A DNA stretch of 64,000 nt from CAVSRC01 sp963782045. GTDB lineage: Bacteria > Pseudomonadota > Alphaproteobacteria > Rhizobiales > Kaistiaceae. The notes beneath the pieces were generated by a model. The model was not told the origin of the DNA. It saw nothing but the letters and a program-made list of their open reading frames with translations, and did not search any database. The stretch lies in the NCBI GenBank assembly GCA_963782045.1, contig CAWAIR010000037.1, positions 310,001-374,000 of the forward strand, in the 5' to 3' direction. A program made the translations under genes and the position numbers. Of this stretch, positions 27,266 through 37,563 are shown in pieces. Position 1 is the stretch's first letter, and each line of letters begins with the position of its first letter.

Positions 27266-28768
27266 TCACTTCTCGTAGTTGTCGGCCACCAGCCGGTCGA
27301 GCAGGCGCACGCCCCAGCCCGACGCCCACGAGCGGTTCACCTCGGTCTGCGGCGAGCCGAAGCCGGTGCCGGCGATATCGAGATGGACCCAGGGCGTGTC
27401 CTTGACGAAGCGCTTGATGAAATGGGCAGCGGTGATCGAGCCGCCGTCGCGCCCGCCGGTGTTCTTGACGTTGGCGAACTTGGAATCGATCTGCTTGTCG
27501 TATTCCTTGCCGAGCGGCATGCGCCAGACGCGCTCGCCGGTCACCTCGCCGGCGGCGGAGAGCGCCGCGGCGAGCCCGTCCTCGGTGGCGTACATGCCGG
27601 CATAGTGGTGGCCGAGCGCGACGACGATGGCGCCGGTGAGCGTCGCCAGGTCGACGATGAACCTGGGCTTGAAGCGCTCTTCGGTGTAGGCGACGGCGTC
27701 GGCGAGCACCAGCCGGCCCTCGGCATCTGTGTTGATGATCTCGATGGTGCGGCCGGTCATGGCGGTAACGATGTCGCCCGGCCGCTGGGCGGCGCCGTCG
27801 GGCATGTTCTCGACCACGCCGATGACGCCGACCGCGTTGACCTTGGCCTTGCGCCCGGCGAGCGCGCGCATGAGGCCGGTGACCGCCGCGGCGCCGCCCA
27901 TGTCGCCCTTCATGTCCTCCATGCCGCCGGCGGGCTTGATCGAGATGCCGCCGGTATCGAAGACCACGCCCTTGCCGACGAAGGCCACCGGCTGGTCCTT
28001 GGCGCGGCCGCCGTTCCAGCGCATCACCACCAGCCGCGGCGGCCGCGCCGATCCTTGCGCGACGCCGAGCAGCGCGCGCATGCCGAGCTTCTTCATCTGC
28101 GTCTCGGTCAGCACCTCGACCTCGACGCCGAGCGTCTTCAGTTCCTTCGCGCGCTCGGCGAACTCGACCGGCCCCAGCACGTTGGCCGGCTCGTTGACGA
28201 GGTCGCGGGCAAGCAGCGTGCCCTCCGCCACCGCGTTGTGCACCGCCCAGGCGGCGCGCGCGGCGGGTAGGTCGGCGACCGCGATGGTGACGTCGACCGG
28301 CTGCTTGCGCCCGTCGTCGCCGTTGCCGCTGCCGTCGCCGTTGGTCTTGTACTTGTCGAAGGCGTAAGCGCGCAGCTTCATGCCGAGGGCGAAATCGGCC
28401 ACGGCCGATTTGCCGAGGCGGCGGCCATCGGGGCGCTCGAAGAGGACGGTGACGGCCCTGGCCTTGCCGAACGCACCGGCGGCAGCGCCGCCGAGATCGA
28501 CCCAGTCCTTCTCTCCGATCTCACCCGGTGCCCCGGTGCCGACCAGAACCAGGCGGTCGAAGGCAACACCAGCGGGCGCCAGCAGGTCGAGGATCGACTT
28601 CGCCTTGCCGGAAAAGCCGGCCGCCGCGGCCGCCCGCGGGATCACGGCGTCGAGCCCGAGCCCGCGCGCCTGCGGCCCGAGCACAAGATCCGGGCCGACC
28701 AGGGCGACGACGGTGGCGGCGAACTTGCCGCTCGGCTTGGCGAACTGAAGGCGAACAAGATCGGTCAT
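27266..28768 (-). CDS. pepA: Leucyl aminopeptidase (M17 family)
   Basis: Two-metal (Mn/Zn) exopeptidase that frees N-terminal residues; in some bacteria it also binds DNA. The 500-residue protein has an N-terminal macro-like domain, then GKGVVFDTGGISIKPAGGME (Lys and Asp ligands, about 265-284) and the family signature NTDAEGRLVLADA (about 346-358). The start MTDLVRLQFA at 28768 is chosen over an upstream in-frame ATG. It is divergent from lptF (155 bp), as in many Rhizobiales. Confidence 0.96.
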   Translation of the reverse strand: MTDLVRLQFAKPSGKFAATVVALVGPDLVLGPQARGLGLDAVIPRAAAAAGFSGKAKSILDLLAPAGVAFDRLVLVGTGAPGEIGEKDWVDLGGAAAGAFGKARAVTVLFERPDGRRLGKSAVADFALGMKLRAYAFDKYKTNGDGSGNGDDGRKQPVDVTIAVADLPAARAAWAVHNAVAEGTLLARDLVNEPANVLGPVEFAERAKELKTLGVEVEVLTETQMKKLGMRALLGVAQGSARPPRLVVMRWNGGRAKDQPVAFVGKGVVFDTGGISIKPAGGMEDMKGDMGGAAAVTGLMRALAGRKAKVNAVGVIGVVENMPDGAAQRPGDIVTAMTGRTIEIINTDAEGRLVLADAVAYTEERFKPRFIVDLATLTGAIVVALGHHYAGMYATEDGLAAALSAAGEVTGERVWRMPLGKEYDKQIDSKFANVKNTGGRDGGSITAAHFIKRFVKDTPWVHLDIAGTGFGSPQTEVNRSWASGWGVRLLDRLVADNYEK

Positions 28769-28923
28769 GACGGTCGGGCTCACACAAAAAGGGCGGATTT
28801 CGGCGGTCACGATAGCAGACCCGTGCGCCGAGGGAGCTATTTAGGCTCGCACGCTGCCGGCCTGTTGCGCAATGCAGCAATCCCACCATAATCGCGGGCG
28901 GCGACATTGGCCCGAAGGCGCCC

Positions 28924-30111
28924 ATGAGACTGATCGAGCGCTACATCTTCCAGAGAATCACCGCTGCCACGACCATGACTTTCGTGGCGCTGGGGACGAT
29001 GGTTTGGCTGTCGCAGGCGCTGCGGCAGTTCAACCTAGTGACGTCCAACGGCCAGACGGTCGGGACCTTCCTCTACGTCTCGGCGCTGCTGGTGCCGGCG
29101 CTGGTCACCATCGTGCTGCCGGTCGCCGTGCTGATCGCGGTGATTTACACGTTCACCCATCTCAACGGCGATTCGGAGCTGGTGGTGGTCAATGCCAGCG
29201 GCGCGGCGCAGATAACGGTTCTGCGTCCGACGCTGGCGGTCGGCATCATCGTCACGCTGATGGTCGCCACGATGTCGCTCTACTTCGCGCCGCTGTCGCT
29301 GCGCGCCTGGCAGGTGCTCATCACCAACGTGCGCGGCGACATCCTCACCACGATCCTGAAACCCGGGCAGTTCATGCAGCCGGTGCCCGGACTCACCATC
29401 CACATCCGCAACCGCGATTCGGACGGCACGATGCATGGCGTCTTCGTTTCCGACGACCGCGATCCGGGCGAAACGACGACCTACCTCGCCGAACGCGGCG
29501 CCGTGATGGACAACGCGCTCGGGGTGTTCATGATCATGAATCACGGCACGATCCAGCAACGCAGCAAGACCGATCAGTCGATCTCGATGATCGAATTCAG
29601 CTCCTACGCCTTCGACCTGTCCTCGTTCGCCAGCCGCAGCACGACGCCGCAGTTGCGTCCTGCCGAACGCAGCACCGGCTATCTGCTCAATCCCGATCCG
29701 GAGGACCCCTATTTCCGCAAGTTCCCGGGTAAGTTCCGGGCGGAACTGCACAATCGGCTGTCGTCGCCGCTCTACGGACTGCTCTTCGCCGTATTGCCGC
29801 TGGTCTTTCTCGGACAGGCCGAATCGCCGAGGCAAAGCCGGGCGGCCAGCGTAACGATGGCGGTCACGGTCACCACGACACTGCGGGCCATCGGCGTCTT
29901 CCTGCCCAATCTGGCCGAGACGAGCACGCTTGCCGTGTGGCTGATGTACGCCATCCCGCTCGGCGGCGTGCTGGTCGCCTGCCTGCTGATTCTCACCGGG
30001 CGCCAACTGCGGCCGCCGGAGACGATCGTCGCCGCCGCCGAGGCGATGTTCGCCCGTGCCAGCGGCATGCTGCGCAGCGGCAGTGCCGCGCCGGCCGGGG
30101 GCGCGCGCTGA
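28924..30111 (+). CDS. lptF: LPS export system permease LptF
   Basis: Inner membrane subunit that, with LptG and the LptB ATPase, pulls lipopolysaccharide from the membrane into the periplasmic bridge. The 395-residue protein starts MRLIERYIFQRI and shows the family arrangement: three N-terminal membrane segments (about 15-35, 55-80, 100-120), a periplasmic domain (about 130-270) and three C-terminal segments (about 275-365). The periplasmic start MQPVPGLTIHIRNRD is typical. Its TGA stop lies against a 271-bp inverted-repeat element separating it from lptG. Confidence 0.94.
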   Translation: MRLIERYIFQRITAATTMTFVALGTMVWLSQALRQFNLVTSNGQTVGTFLYVSALLVPALVTIVLPVAVLIAVIYTFTHLNGDSELVVVNASGAAQITVLRPTLAVGIIVTLMVATMSLYFAPLSLRAWQVLITNVRGDILTTILKPGQFMQPVPGLTIHIRNRDSDGTMHGVFVSDDRDPGETTTYLAERGAVMDNALGVFMIMNHGTIQQRSKTDQSISMIEFSSYAFDLSSFASRSTTPQLRPAERSTGYLLNPDPEDPYFRKFPGKFRAELHNRLSSPLYGLLFAVLPLVFLGQAESPRQSRAASVTMAVTVTTTLRAIGVFLPNLAETSTLAVWLMYAIPLGGVLVACLLILTGRQLRPPETIVAAAEAMFARASGMLRSGSAAPAGGAR

Positions 30112-30381
30112 GAGCCTTTGGTAGCCAGATGGCCCCATTCCGACGGAGCGATTTTGCGGCAGGATCAAGCCGGCGGGCGACGGGCGTACCCGGGGTACGG
30201 CCGAGACCGGCGGCGACGATAATGGCGCAAAAGCGCCCGTCCCTCCGGGTTTCCGACCGGCGGGCGCCCGACGCCGATCCCGGCTCGACCGATGCCCCAC
30301 ATCGCCCTTCGCCGGTCTCGACGCCGGATCGCTCCGCCGGTCGAGAAACGGAATTGCTTCCATCTGGCTACCAAAGGCTCT
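30111..30381. repeat. 271-bp element with perfect 22-bp terminal inverted repeats
   Basis: Terminal repeats 30111-30132 and 30360-30381 are exact reverse complements beginning AGAGCCTTTGGTAGCCAGAT. The next 25-30 bp on each side are also partly complementary (ATTCCG, then GGAGCGAT). No transposase or credible ORF lies inside, so it looks like a MITE-like or extended palindromic element. It begins at the final A of the lptF stop and ends three bases before the lptG ATG, filling the whole gap. Its right arm provides AAAGG, 9 bases ahead of the lptG start. The arm is related to the hairpin at 7026-7070. Confidence 0.88.
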
Positions 30382-30384
30382 GAC

Positions 30385-31479
30385 ATGTTCGGCCGCACCC
30401 TCTCGCTCTACTTCGCGCGCCACTTCGCCAAGATGGTGCTGTCCATCTTCATGTTGGGCTTCCTGCTGATCACGGTCGTCACCTACATCGAGTTCTTCAA
30501 TCGCGCCTTCATGGGCGACTACATCGGCGGCTTCACGCTCGCCCTCGTCGCCCTCTTCCGCGTGCCGAGCGTAACCGAGGATGCCCTGCCCTTCGCCGTC
30601 CTCTACGGCTCGATTGCCGCCTTCGTCGTCGCTAACCGCCGGCTCGAGGTGGTTGTGGCGCGGGCGGCCGGAGTGTCGGCGATGCAGTTCCTGCTGCCAG
30701 CCTGTGTGGTCGGACTCCTCATCGGGGTCGTCGGGACCACGATCTACAACCCGCTGGCGGCGAGCCTGCTCAACTGGTCGAACGCGCTGACGACGCAGGT
30801 GGTGCCGGAAGGGCATCGGCCGACGGTCACCACCCACAGCGGACCGGTGTGGGTGCGCCAGGCGGCCGGTGGCAGCGAATCAATCGTCGGCGCCCCCCAG
30901 TCCTACGACGACGGACTCGGCCTCATCGGCGCCACGGCCTACGTGTTCGACCGGAACGGGAAATTCCGCGAGCGAATCGACGCAGACACGGGTCACTACG
31001 AGCCCGGGAAGTGGCGCCTGGAGAAGGCGACGGTGACCGCCGCCAATGCCGTTCCACGCAAGGTGGCGGTCTATAATCTGCCCACCAACCTGTCGGTAGA
31101 CGACGTTAAAAGAACCTTCTTACAGGTTGATTCCGTTTCGTTTTGGGCGCTGCCGGGACTGGCCGCTTCGGCGCAGCGAGCCGGTGTCTCGGGCAGCCGC
31201 TTCGTGCTACAATACAACGTGCTCTTGTCGAGACCGATCCTGCTCCTCGCCATGGTGCTGATTGCGGCCAATGTCTCCCTCAGATTCTCGCGTTCGCGGG
31301 ACGTCGGATGGATGATTATCGCTGGCGTAGGCGTGGGCTTCATGCTTTATGTTCTCATGAACATTGCGTGGGATTTGGGCAGTGGTGGAGTTGTGCCTCC
31401 ATCATTGGCTGCGTGGTTGCCGGCGGGTGTGGCAACCTTGTTCGGAATCACGGTGCTGTTGCATCTGGAGGATGGATGA
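30385..31479 (+). CDS. lptG: LPS export system permease LptG
   Basis: Partner of LptF in the LptBFG transporter. The 364-residue protein begins MFGRTLSLYFARHFAKMVLS and has three N-terminal and three C-terminal membrane segments around a periplasmic domain (about 100-270). GPVWVRQ at the start of the periplasmic beta-jellyroll is typical. Its ATG lies just beyond the inverted-repeat element; the open frame upstream belongs to that element. The stop overlaps the lptD ATG (ATGA). Confidence 0.94.
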   Translation: MFGRTLSLYFARHFAKMVLSIFMLGFLLITVVTYIEFFNRAFMGDYIGGFTLALVALFRVPSVTEDALPFAVLYGSIAAFVVANRRLEVVVARAAGVSAMQFLLPACVVGLLIGVVGTTIYNPLAASLLNWSNALTTQVVPEGHRPTVTTHSGPVWVRQAAGGSESIVGAPQSYDDGLGLIGATAYVFDRNGKFRERIDADTGHYEPGKWRLEKATVTAANAVPRKVAVYNLPTNLSVDDVKRTFLQVDSVSFWALPGLAASAQRAGVSGSRFVLQYNVLLSRPILLLAMVLIAANVSLRFSRSRDVGWMIIAGVGVGFMLYVLMNIAWDLGSGGVVPPSLAAWLPAGVATLFGITVLLHLEDG

Positions 31480-33852
31480 ACGGGGCGGCGACCAGGGTCG
31501 CTGATGGGGGACGAGCCGGCCGGATTTTCGGCCGGGGCCTGATGCGCATCGCCCTGGCCGCGGTGCTCGTCGGGTGCGCTGTCCCCACGGCCGGCTTGGC
31601 CGCCGTTGGGGGCATGATGAATGTCCCGGAGCTTTCCGCCCCCGCCGGCGAGCGCATGCTCGTCGAATCCGATCAGCTGGTCTACGACTACGATCACAAC
31701 GCCGTCTCCGCCGTCGGCAATGTGAAAATCTACTACGCCGGCTACACGCTCGAGGCGGAGAAGGTCACCTACAACAAGACCAGCGGCCGGCTGTTTGCCT
31801 CCGGTCACGTCAAGCTGGTCGACCCGACCGGCTCGGCCTACTACAGCGACTACCTGGATATCACCGACAACTTCCGCGACGGCTTCGTTCAGTCGCTGCG
31901 GGTGGACAGCGCCGATCACACGCATTTCGGTGCGGAGAGCGCCACGCGCGGTGGTGACGAGACGACCTTCGCCGATGGCACCTACACGGCCTGCGAGCCG
32001 TGCCGCGAGCATCCCGAGAGGCCTCCACTGTGGGACGTCAAGGCGACCAAGATCGTCTTCAACCACAAGGAGCACATGGTCTACTTCACCGACGCCAAGC
32101 TCGAGTTCATGGGGCTGCCATTGGCCTGGATGCCGTATTTTGCGGTGCCCGACCCGAGCGTGAAGCGCAAGTCCGGCTTCCTGGCGCCGACTTTCGGGTA
32201 CTCCAAGGTCCTCGGTTTCTACGGCATGCTGCCCTACTACTGGGTGATAGCGCCCAACATGGACGTGACCCTGACGCCGTCCTACCTCGCCCGCCAGGGG
32301 TTCCTGGGGCAGGCCGAGTTCCGCCATCGCCTGTCGAATGGTCAATATGCGATCCGCGTCGCCGGCATCAGGCAGAGCGACCCGAGCGTGTTCTCGTCGA
32401 GCAAGACGTTTCGCGGCGCCATCAACACGAGCGGAGCGTTTACCCTCAGCCCGGACTGGACGTTCGGATGGAACGGAACGCTGCTCAGTGATCGGACCTT
32501 CACGCGCGACTATGACGTCATCAACGCCGATACGGCGAATACGACCTCTACCGTCTATTTGTCAGGGCTGAGGGACCGCAACTACTTCAACGCGCAAGCG
32601 TCCTACCACAAGGTCCTCACCGCTTCGACCGACCCCCTGTACCACCAGGGCCGCCAGGCGGTGGAGATTCCGCAGATCGACAGCAAGAAATATGCTGACC
32701 ATCCGCTGTTCGGGGGCGAGCTGTCGTTCACCTCGAACCTGGCGTCGCTCAACCGCGGCGAGGATGACTGGTTCCAGTACATGGGCAGTGGCCCGACATA
32801 CTTCAACGGCACCGCCGGAACCTTCGTTCGGGCGAGCGAGCAGGCCGATTGGCAGCGGCGGTTCATCGGGCCGATGGGTCAGGTCATCACCCCCTTCGCC
32901 TATCTGCGCGGTGATGCGTTCTTCCTCAGCGGCCAGACCTCGGCGGCACTTGCGGGCGGGCTCACTTCCGATTCCACCGTCTATCGCGCCATGCCGGCCG
33001 TGGGCGTCGACTGGAGTTCTGCCGATCCTGGCGCAGACGGCCCACGCCACCAACATCATCGAGCCGCGGGCGCAGTTGATCGTGCGCCCGGACGAGATGA
33101 AGTCGGGCCAGCTGCCCAACAACGACGCGCAGAGCCTCGTGTTCGATGCGTCGAACCTGTTCGCCCACGACAAGTTCTCCGGCTTCGACCGCGAGGAAGG
33201 CGGCACCCGGCTGAACCTCGGCCTCCACTACAACGGCAGCTTCGACAACGGCGCATCGCTGGATGCGACCTTTGGACAGTCGCTCCATCTTGCCGGCACC
33301 AATCCCTACGCGACAACCGACCTCGCCGGGGTCGGCGGCACGGTGGCCGGCCTGTCGAGCGGGCTTTCCGGCCTTGCCAGCGATCGCTCGGACTACGTGG
33401 CCGGGGCGGCCATGGATACCGGCCTCGGGCCACGCCTCAACGCCAGCGGGCGCTTCGACAACGCGGATTTTTCCATCAACCGCGGCGAGATCGAGGCGAC
33501 TGCGGCACTTGGACCGGTCAGTGCGTCGATGGCCTACCTCTATCTGAAGCACAACCCGTACAATCCGGCGCTGTCCTCAGCCTCGGTCGTGCGCGGCGCC
33601 GGCTCTGTCAACCTCACCGAGAACTGGCGGGCGTTCGGGTCGGTGATCTACGACATCAAGAACACCACCATCGCCGGCGACAGCCTTGGTCTCGCCTTCG
33701 ACAACGATTGCCTGACCTTCTCGATCGCGTTCAACGAAACCCGTGCCGGCTATACCGACATTGCGCCGAGCCGCTGGCTTACCTTCCGTCTGCAGCTGCG
33801 GACGCTGGGTGATAGCGCCTACCAGGCCAACCTCGCCAGCGGGACCAACTGA
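31476..33852 (+). CDS. lptD: LPS assembly protein LptD (one frame break)
   Basis: Outer membrane barrel that inserts LPS into the outer leaflet with LptE. About 791 residues when joined. A signal peptide (LMRIALAAVLVGCAVPTAGLA) precedes an OstA/LptA-like domain (MLVESDQLVYDYDHNAVSAV, YYAGYTLEAEKVTYNKTSGR) and the large C-terminal barrel, including VKRKSGFLAPTFGYS and TAHATNIIEPRAQLIVRP. The frame changes near 33018, where removing one G joins VDWSS to PILAQTAHATN. The loss-of-frame form would be non-functional in a gene usually essential, so sequencing error is likely. Confidence 0.92.
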
Positions 33853-33997
33853 CGCTTTTGTCCGGCAGCCCGCTCTTGTTTTTGCCAGATTCGGCGCAAT
33901 GATGCGTCCACACTGCTTGCGGCGGTCGCTGTCTGACGCTTCGCCGCCGCAACGCCCATGGCTGCCGCGGGGCGGCGCCGATGTCCGGGGAATACCG

Positions 33998-35011
33998 TTG
34001 AAACGTCTGAAAGGTCTTGGGTTGCGTCATCTGGCGGTTGCCGGTCTGGCGGTCGGGCTGGCCGCGTGCGGCAGCTTTGGTGACCTCTTCGACAGCGGTG
34101 GCAGCAAGGTCACCGGCCCGCCGGTCACCGGCAAGACCGCCATGCCGGACATCCCCACGCTCGGCAAGAAGGACAGCTCCATCGCCGTCCTGGTGAACGA
34201 GGTGCCGATCACCGACTACGACATTTCCCAAAGACAGAAGCTGATGGCGCTGGGCGGCGCCAAGACCAGCTCCAAGATCGCCACCGACGAGCTGATCGAC
34301 GAAACCCTGGAGACCTACGAGGGGCGCAAGTACGGCGTTGACGCGTCCAAGTCCCAGGTCGACAACGCCTTCGCCTCGATTGCGCAAAATCTCAAGTTGT
34401 CGCCGCCCCAGTTGACCAAGGCGCTCGCCTCGCGTGGCGTCGATGTGGCAACGCTGAAGCAGCGCCTGCGCGCCCAGATCGTCTGGCAGCAACTCGTGCA
34501 GCGGCGCACGCAGATGAAGGCGAAGGTGCGCTCGCAGGATGTCGCCGACGCCGTGCTCGCCAAGGGCAACCCGACGCAGATGACGCTCGACGAATACATG
34601 CTGCAGCAGATCGTCTTCATCGTGCCGAACGGCTCCTCGCAGAACCTCTACGCCCAGCGCCGACGCGAGGCCGAGGCGTTTCGCCAGCGCTTCCAGGGCT
34701 GCGACAACAGCCTGGCGCAGGCCCAGAAGCTGCGCGGCGTGGTGGTCAAGGACATCGGCCGGCGCGACGCCACCCAGCTCAGTGGCGCCGAGGGCGACGA
34801 CATCAAGAAGACGCCGGCCGGCAAGACCGCCCCGCCCTACCAGATGGCGGACGGAATCGAGCTGATCGCGGTGTGCTCGGTCAAGCAGGTGCAGAGCCAG
34901 GCGGCGGCGCGCGCCGAGGTGACCAACGACCTGTACAGCAAGCAGGCCAAGGACCTCGGCAAGGACTACCTCGACGAACTGCGCAAGGCCGCGATCATCG
35001 AATATCGCTAA
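33998..35011 (+). CDS. surA: SurA-type periplasmic chaperone / peptidyl-prolyl isomerase
   Basis: Assists folding of outer membrane proteins. About 337 residues from TTG 33998, which has CGGGGAA upstream; an ATG at 33902 in the same frame adds 32 unlikely residues. The N-terminus LKRLKGLGLRHLAVAGLAVG is a signal peptide and is followed by LAACGS, a good lipobox, so it may be lipid-anchored. The SurA N-terminal helical part (VNEVPITDYDISQRQKLMA) is clear; the parvulin domain (about 200-310) is only weakly recognisable. It sits between lptD and pdxA, the usual place for surA. Confidence 0.8.
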   Translation: MKRLKGLGLRHLAVAGLAVGLAACGSFGDLFDSGGSKVTGPPVTGKTAMPDIPTLGKKDSSIAVLVNEVPITDYDISQRQKLMALGGAKTSSKIATDELIDETLETYEGRKYGVDASKSQVDNAFASIAQNLKLSPPQLTKALASRGVDVATLKQRLRAQIVWQQLVQRRTQMKAKVRSQDVADAVLAKGNPTQMTLDEYMLQQIVFIVPNGSSQNLYAQRRREAEAFRQRFQGCDNSLAQAQKLRGVVVKDIGRRDATQLSGAEGDDIKKTPAGKTAPPYQMADGIELIAVCSVKQVQSQAAARAEVTNDLYSKQAKDLGKDYLDELRKAAIIEYR

Positions 35012-35032
35012 GGCCTGCCTGGGGCACCCCGG

Positions 35033-36044
35033 ATGCTGCTGCCACTTGCTCTGACCATGGGGGAACCGTCCGGCATCGGTCCGGACGTCACCATTGCCGC
35101 CTGGCTCAGGCGCCATGAACTGGCTCTGCCGCCGTTCTACTGCCTGGCCGACGGAGCCGTGCTGGTCGAGCGGGCCGCGGCGCTGGGCGTCGCCTGCCCG
35201 ATCGAGATCGTCACGCCCGATGCGGCCGCCGGCCGCTTCGGCCACGCGCTTCCGGTCGTGCCACTGGAAGCGCCGGTCTCGGCGGCGATCGGCCGGCCCG
35301 AACGCGGCCAACGCCCAGGCAGTGATCGAGGCGATCGCGCGGGCGGCCGGCGATGTGCGCGCCGGCTTCGCCGCGGCCGTGGTCACCAATCCGATCAACA
35401 AGAAGATCCTCTACGACGCGGGTTTCAACCATCCCGGCCACACCGAGTTCCTCGGCACCCTGTCGGCGGCGTGGACCGGCCAGCCGGCGCGGCCGGTCAT
35501 GATGCTGGCCAGCCCTGCCCTCAAGGCGGTGCCGGTGACCATCCACATCCCGCTGCGCGACGTCGTGGGCGCGCTCAGCGAGCGCCTGATCGTCGAGACC
35601 GGGCGCATCGTCGCCGATTCGCTCCAGCGCCGTTTCGCGATATCCGAGCCGCGCCTGGCCGTCGCCGGGCTCAATCCGCACGCCGGCGAGAGCGGCTCGA
35701 TCGGCGACGAGGACGAGCGCATCGTGCGTCCGGCGGTCGCCGCCCTGCAGGCCGAGGGGATCGCGGCGCGCGGACCGCTCTCCGCCGACACGCTGTTCCA
35801 CGCGGCGGCGCGCGCGAGCTACGACGCGGCGCTGTGCATGTATCACGACCAGGCGCTGATCCCGGCCAAGACGCTGGCCTTCGCCGACGGCGTCAACGTC
35901 ACCCTCGGCCTCGCCTTCGTGCGCACCTCGCCCGACCACGGCACCGCCTTCGACATCGCCGGCACCGGCCGCGCCGACCCGGCGAGCCTCGCTGCCGCGC
36001 TGCGCCTGGCGGCGGAACTGAGGCGGAACGAACTGGCGGCATGA
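35033..36044 (+). CDS. pdxA: 4-hydroxythreonine-4-phosphate dehydrogenase (one frame break)
   Basis: NAD-dependent oxidation of 4-phosphohydroxythreonine in pyridoxal phosphate synthesis. The first part reads MLLPLALTMGEPSGIGPDV, and the second TNPINKKILYDAGFNHPGHT, GLNPHAGESGSIGDED and YHDQALIPAKTLAF, which include the three metal-binding His. The frame changes near 35300; removing one A from the CCCGAACGCGG stretch restores RPDAANAQAV. About 336 residues, the usual length. The stop overlaps the ATG of rsmA. Confidence 0.92.
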
Positions 36045-36905
36045 GCGGCAGATCGACGACCTGCCGCCGCTGCGCGAGGTCATCGCCCGCCATGAGCATT
36101 GCGCGCCCGCAAGAGCCTCGGCCAGAACTTCCTGCTCGACCTCAACCTGACGGCGCGCATCGCCCGCGCCGCCGGCGCGCTCGCCGGCGTCACCGTGGTC
36201 GAGGTCGGGCCCGGCCCCGGCGGCCTGACCCGGGCGCTCATCGCCGAGGGCGCGGCGCATGTGGTCGCCATCGAGCGCGACGAGCGCTGCATCGCCGCGC
36301 TCGAGGAGATCGCCGCGCGCGTCTCCGGGCCGGCTGACCATCGTCGCCGCCGACGCGCTCGACGTCGACATGGCGGCGCTGGCGCCGCGGCCGGCGCGCA
36401 TCGTCGCCAACCTGCCCTACAACATCGCCACGCCGCTGCTGATCGGCTGGCTCAGGGCCGAGCCGTGGCCGCCGTGGTACGAATCGCTGACGCTCATGTT
36501 CCAGCGCGAGGTGGCCGAGCGCATCGTCGCCGCCGCCCGGCTCGAAGACCTACGGCCGCCTCAGCGTGCTCGCCGGCTGGCGGGCGCGAGGCCGAGATCC
36601 TGTTCGACGTGTCGCCGCGCGCCTTCACCCCGCCGCCGAAGGTCACCTCGTCGGTGGTGCAGCTTGCCCCGCGCCGGCGCCGCTCGCCTGCGATCCGGCG
36701 GTCCTGGAGCGGGTGACGGCCGCGGCCTTCGGCCAGCGGCGCAAGATGCTCCGCCAGAGCCTGAAGACGCTCGGCCTCGACGCGCCTGCGCCTGCTGGCC
36801 GCGGCCGGCATCGCGGAGACGCGGCGGGCGGAGGAGATCGACGTCGCCGGCTTCGTCGCGCTCGCCAACGCGTTGGCGGCCAGCGTAGGGCGACGAATCG
36901 GCTAG
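36041..36905 (+). CDS. rsmA: 16S rRNA dimethyladenosine transferase (about seven frame breaks)
   Basis: KsgA enzyme that dimethylates A1518 and A1519 of 16S rRNA. The pieces, in order: IDDLPPLREVIARHE, RKSLGQNFLLDLNL, VVEVGPGPGGLTRALI (SAM loop), VVAIERDERCIAALEEI, LTIVAADALDVDM, IVANLPYNIATPLL (catalytic NLPY), ESLTLMFQREVAERI, KTYGRLSVLAGWRA, VSPRAFTPPPKVTSSV, QRRKMLRQSLKTLG, and FVALANALAAS before TAG at 36903. Breaks lie near 36050, 36092, 36330, 36535, 36587, 36675 and 36783; each changes by one base. All conserved blocks remain, so error is more likely than decay. Its end overlaps gmk on the other strand. Confidence 0.88.
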
Positions 36906-37563
36906 CCCGTCTTCTTCAGATCGGCCAGCAGCTTGCCGACGAAGCGCTCGAGGTCGGGGCGATGGACGCGCTTCAGCCGCTCGGCGGTGAGGATCGAGCG
37001 CAGCCGCTGAAAGCTCTTGTCGAGGTCGCGGTTGACCAGCACGTAGTCGTATTCGCTCCAGTGCTGGATCTCCGCCGCCGCGTTGGCGAGGCGCCGGGCG
37101 ATCACCTCGCCGCTGTCCTCGGCCCGCCGCTCCAGCCGCGCCTTGAGTTCCTTGGCCGATGGCGGCAGCACGAAGACGCTGACGACGTCGTCGCGCATGC
37201 CTCGTCGAGCTGCCGCGTCCCCTGCCAGTCGATGTCGAAGAGCACGTCGCGGCCGCCTTCAGCGCCTCCTCGACCGGCGCGCGCGGCGTGCCGTAGAAGT
37301 TGCCGTGGACCTCGGCCCATTCCAGCAGGTCGCCGGCGTCGCGCATCTCCTCGAATTGGCGGCGCGTGACGAAGAGATAGTGGATGCCGTCGACCTCGCT
37401 GGCGCGGCGCGGCCGCGTCGTCACCGAGATCGACAGGCTGACTCCCTCCTCCTGCTCGAGCAGGTTGCGGCGTCAGCGTCGACTTGCCCGCGCCGGAGGG
37501 CGAGGAAAGCACCAGCATCATGCCGCGGCGGGCGATGTCGCGCTGGGTGGAGCCTTTGGTCAT
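36902..37563 (-). CDS. gmk: Guanylate kinase (three frame breaks)
   Basis: Phosphorylates GMP to GDP with ATP. From ATG 37563: MTKGSTQRDIARRGMMLVLS, the P-loop SSPSGAGKSTLT, then in a second frame SISVTTRPRRASEVDGIHYL and EWAEVHGNFYGTP (GMP site), in a third VLFDIDWQGTRQLDE, and in the last frame MRDDVVSVFVLPPS through to TAG at 36902. The breaks lie near 37472, 37253 and 37198. About 220 residues, the family length. Gmk is essential, so these are probably base errors. ATG overlaps the yicC stop. Confidence 0.92.

Noticed and set aside
30292..30384. An N-terminal extension of LptG into the 271-bp element
   Set aside because: The extension is Arg-rich, encoded by the repeat itself, and would precede the first membrane segment; MFGRTLSLYFAR at 30385 is the family start.
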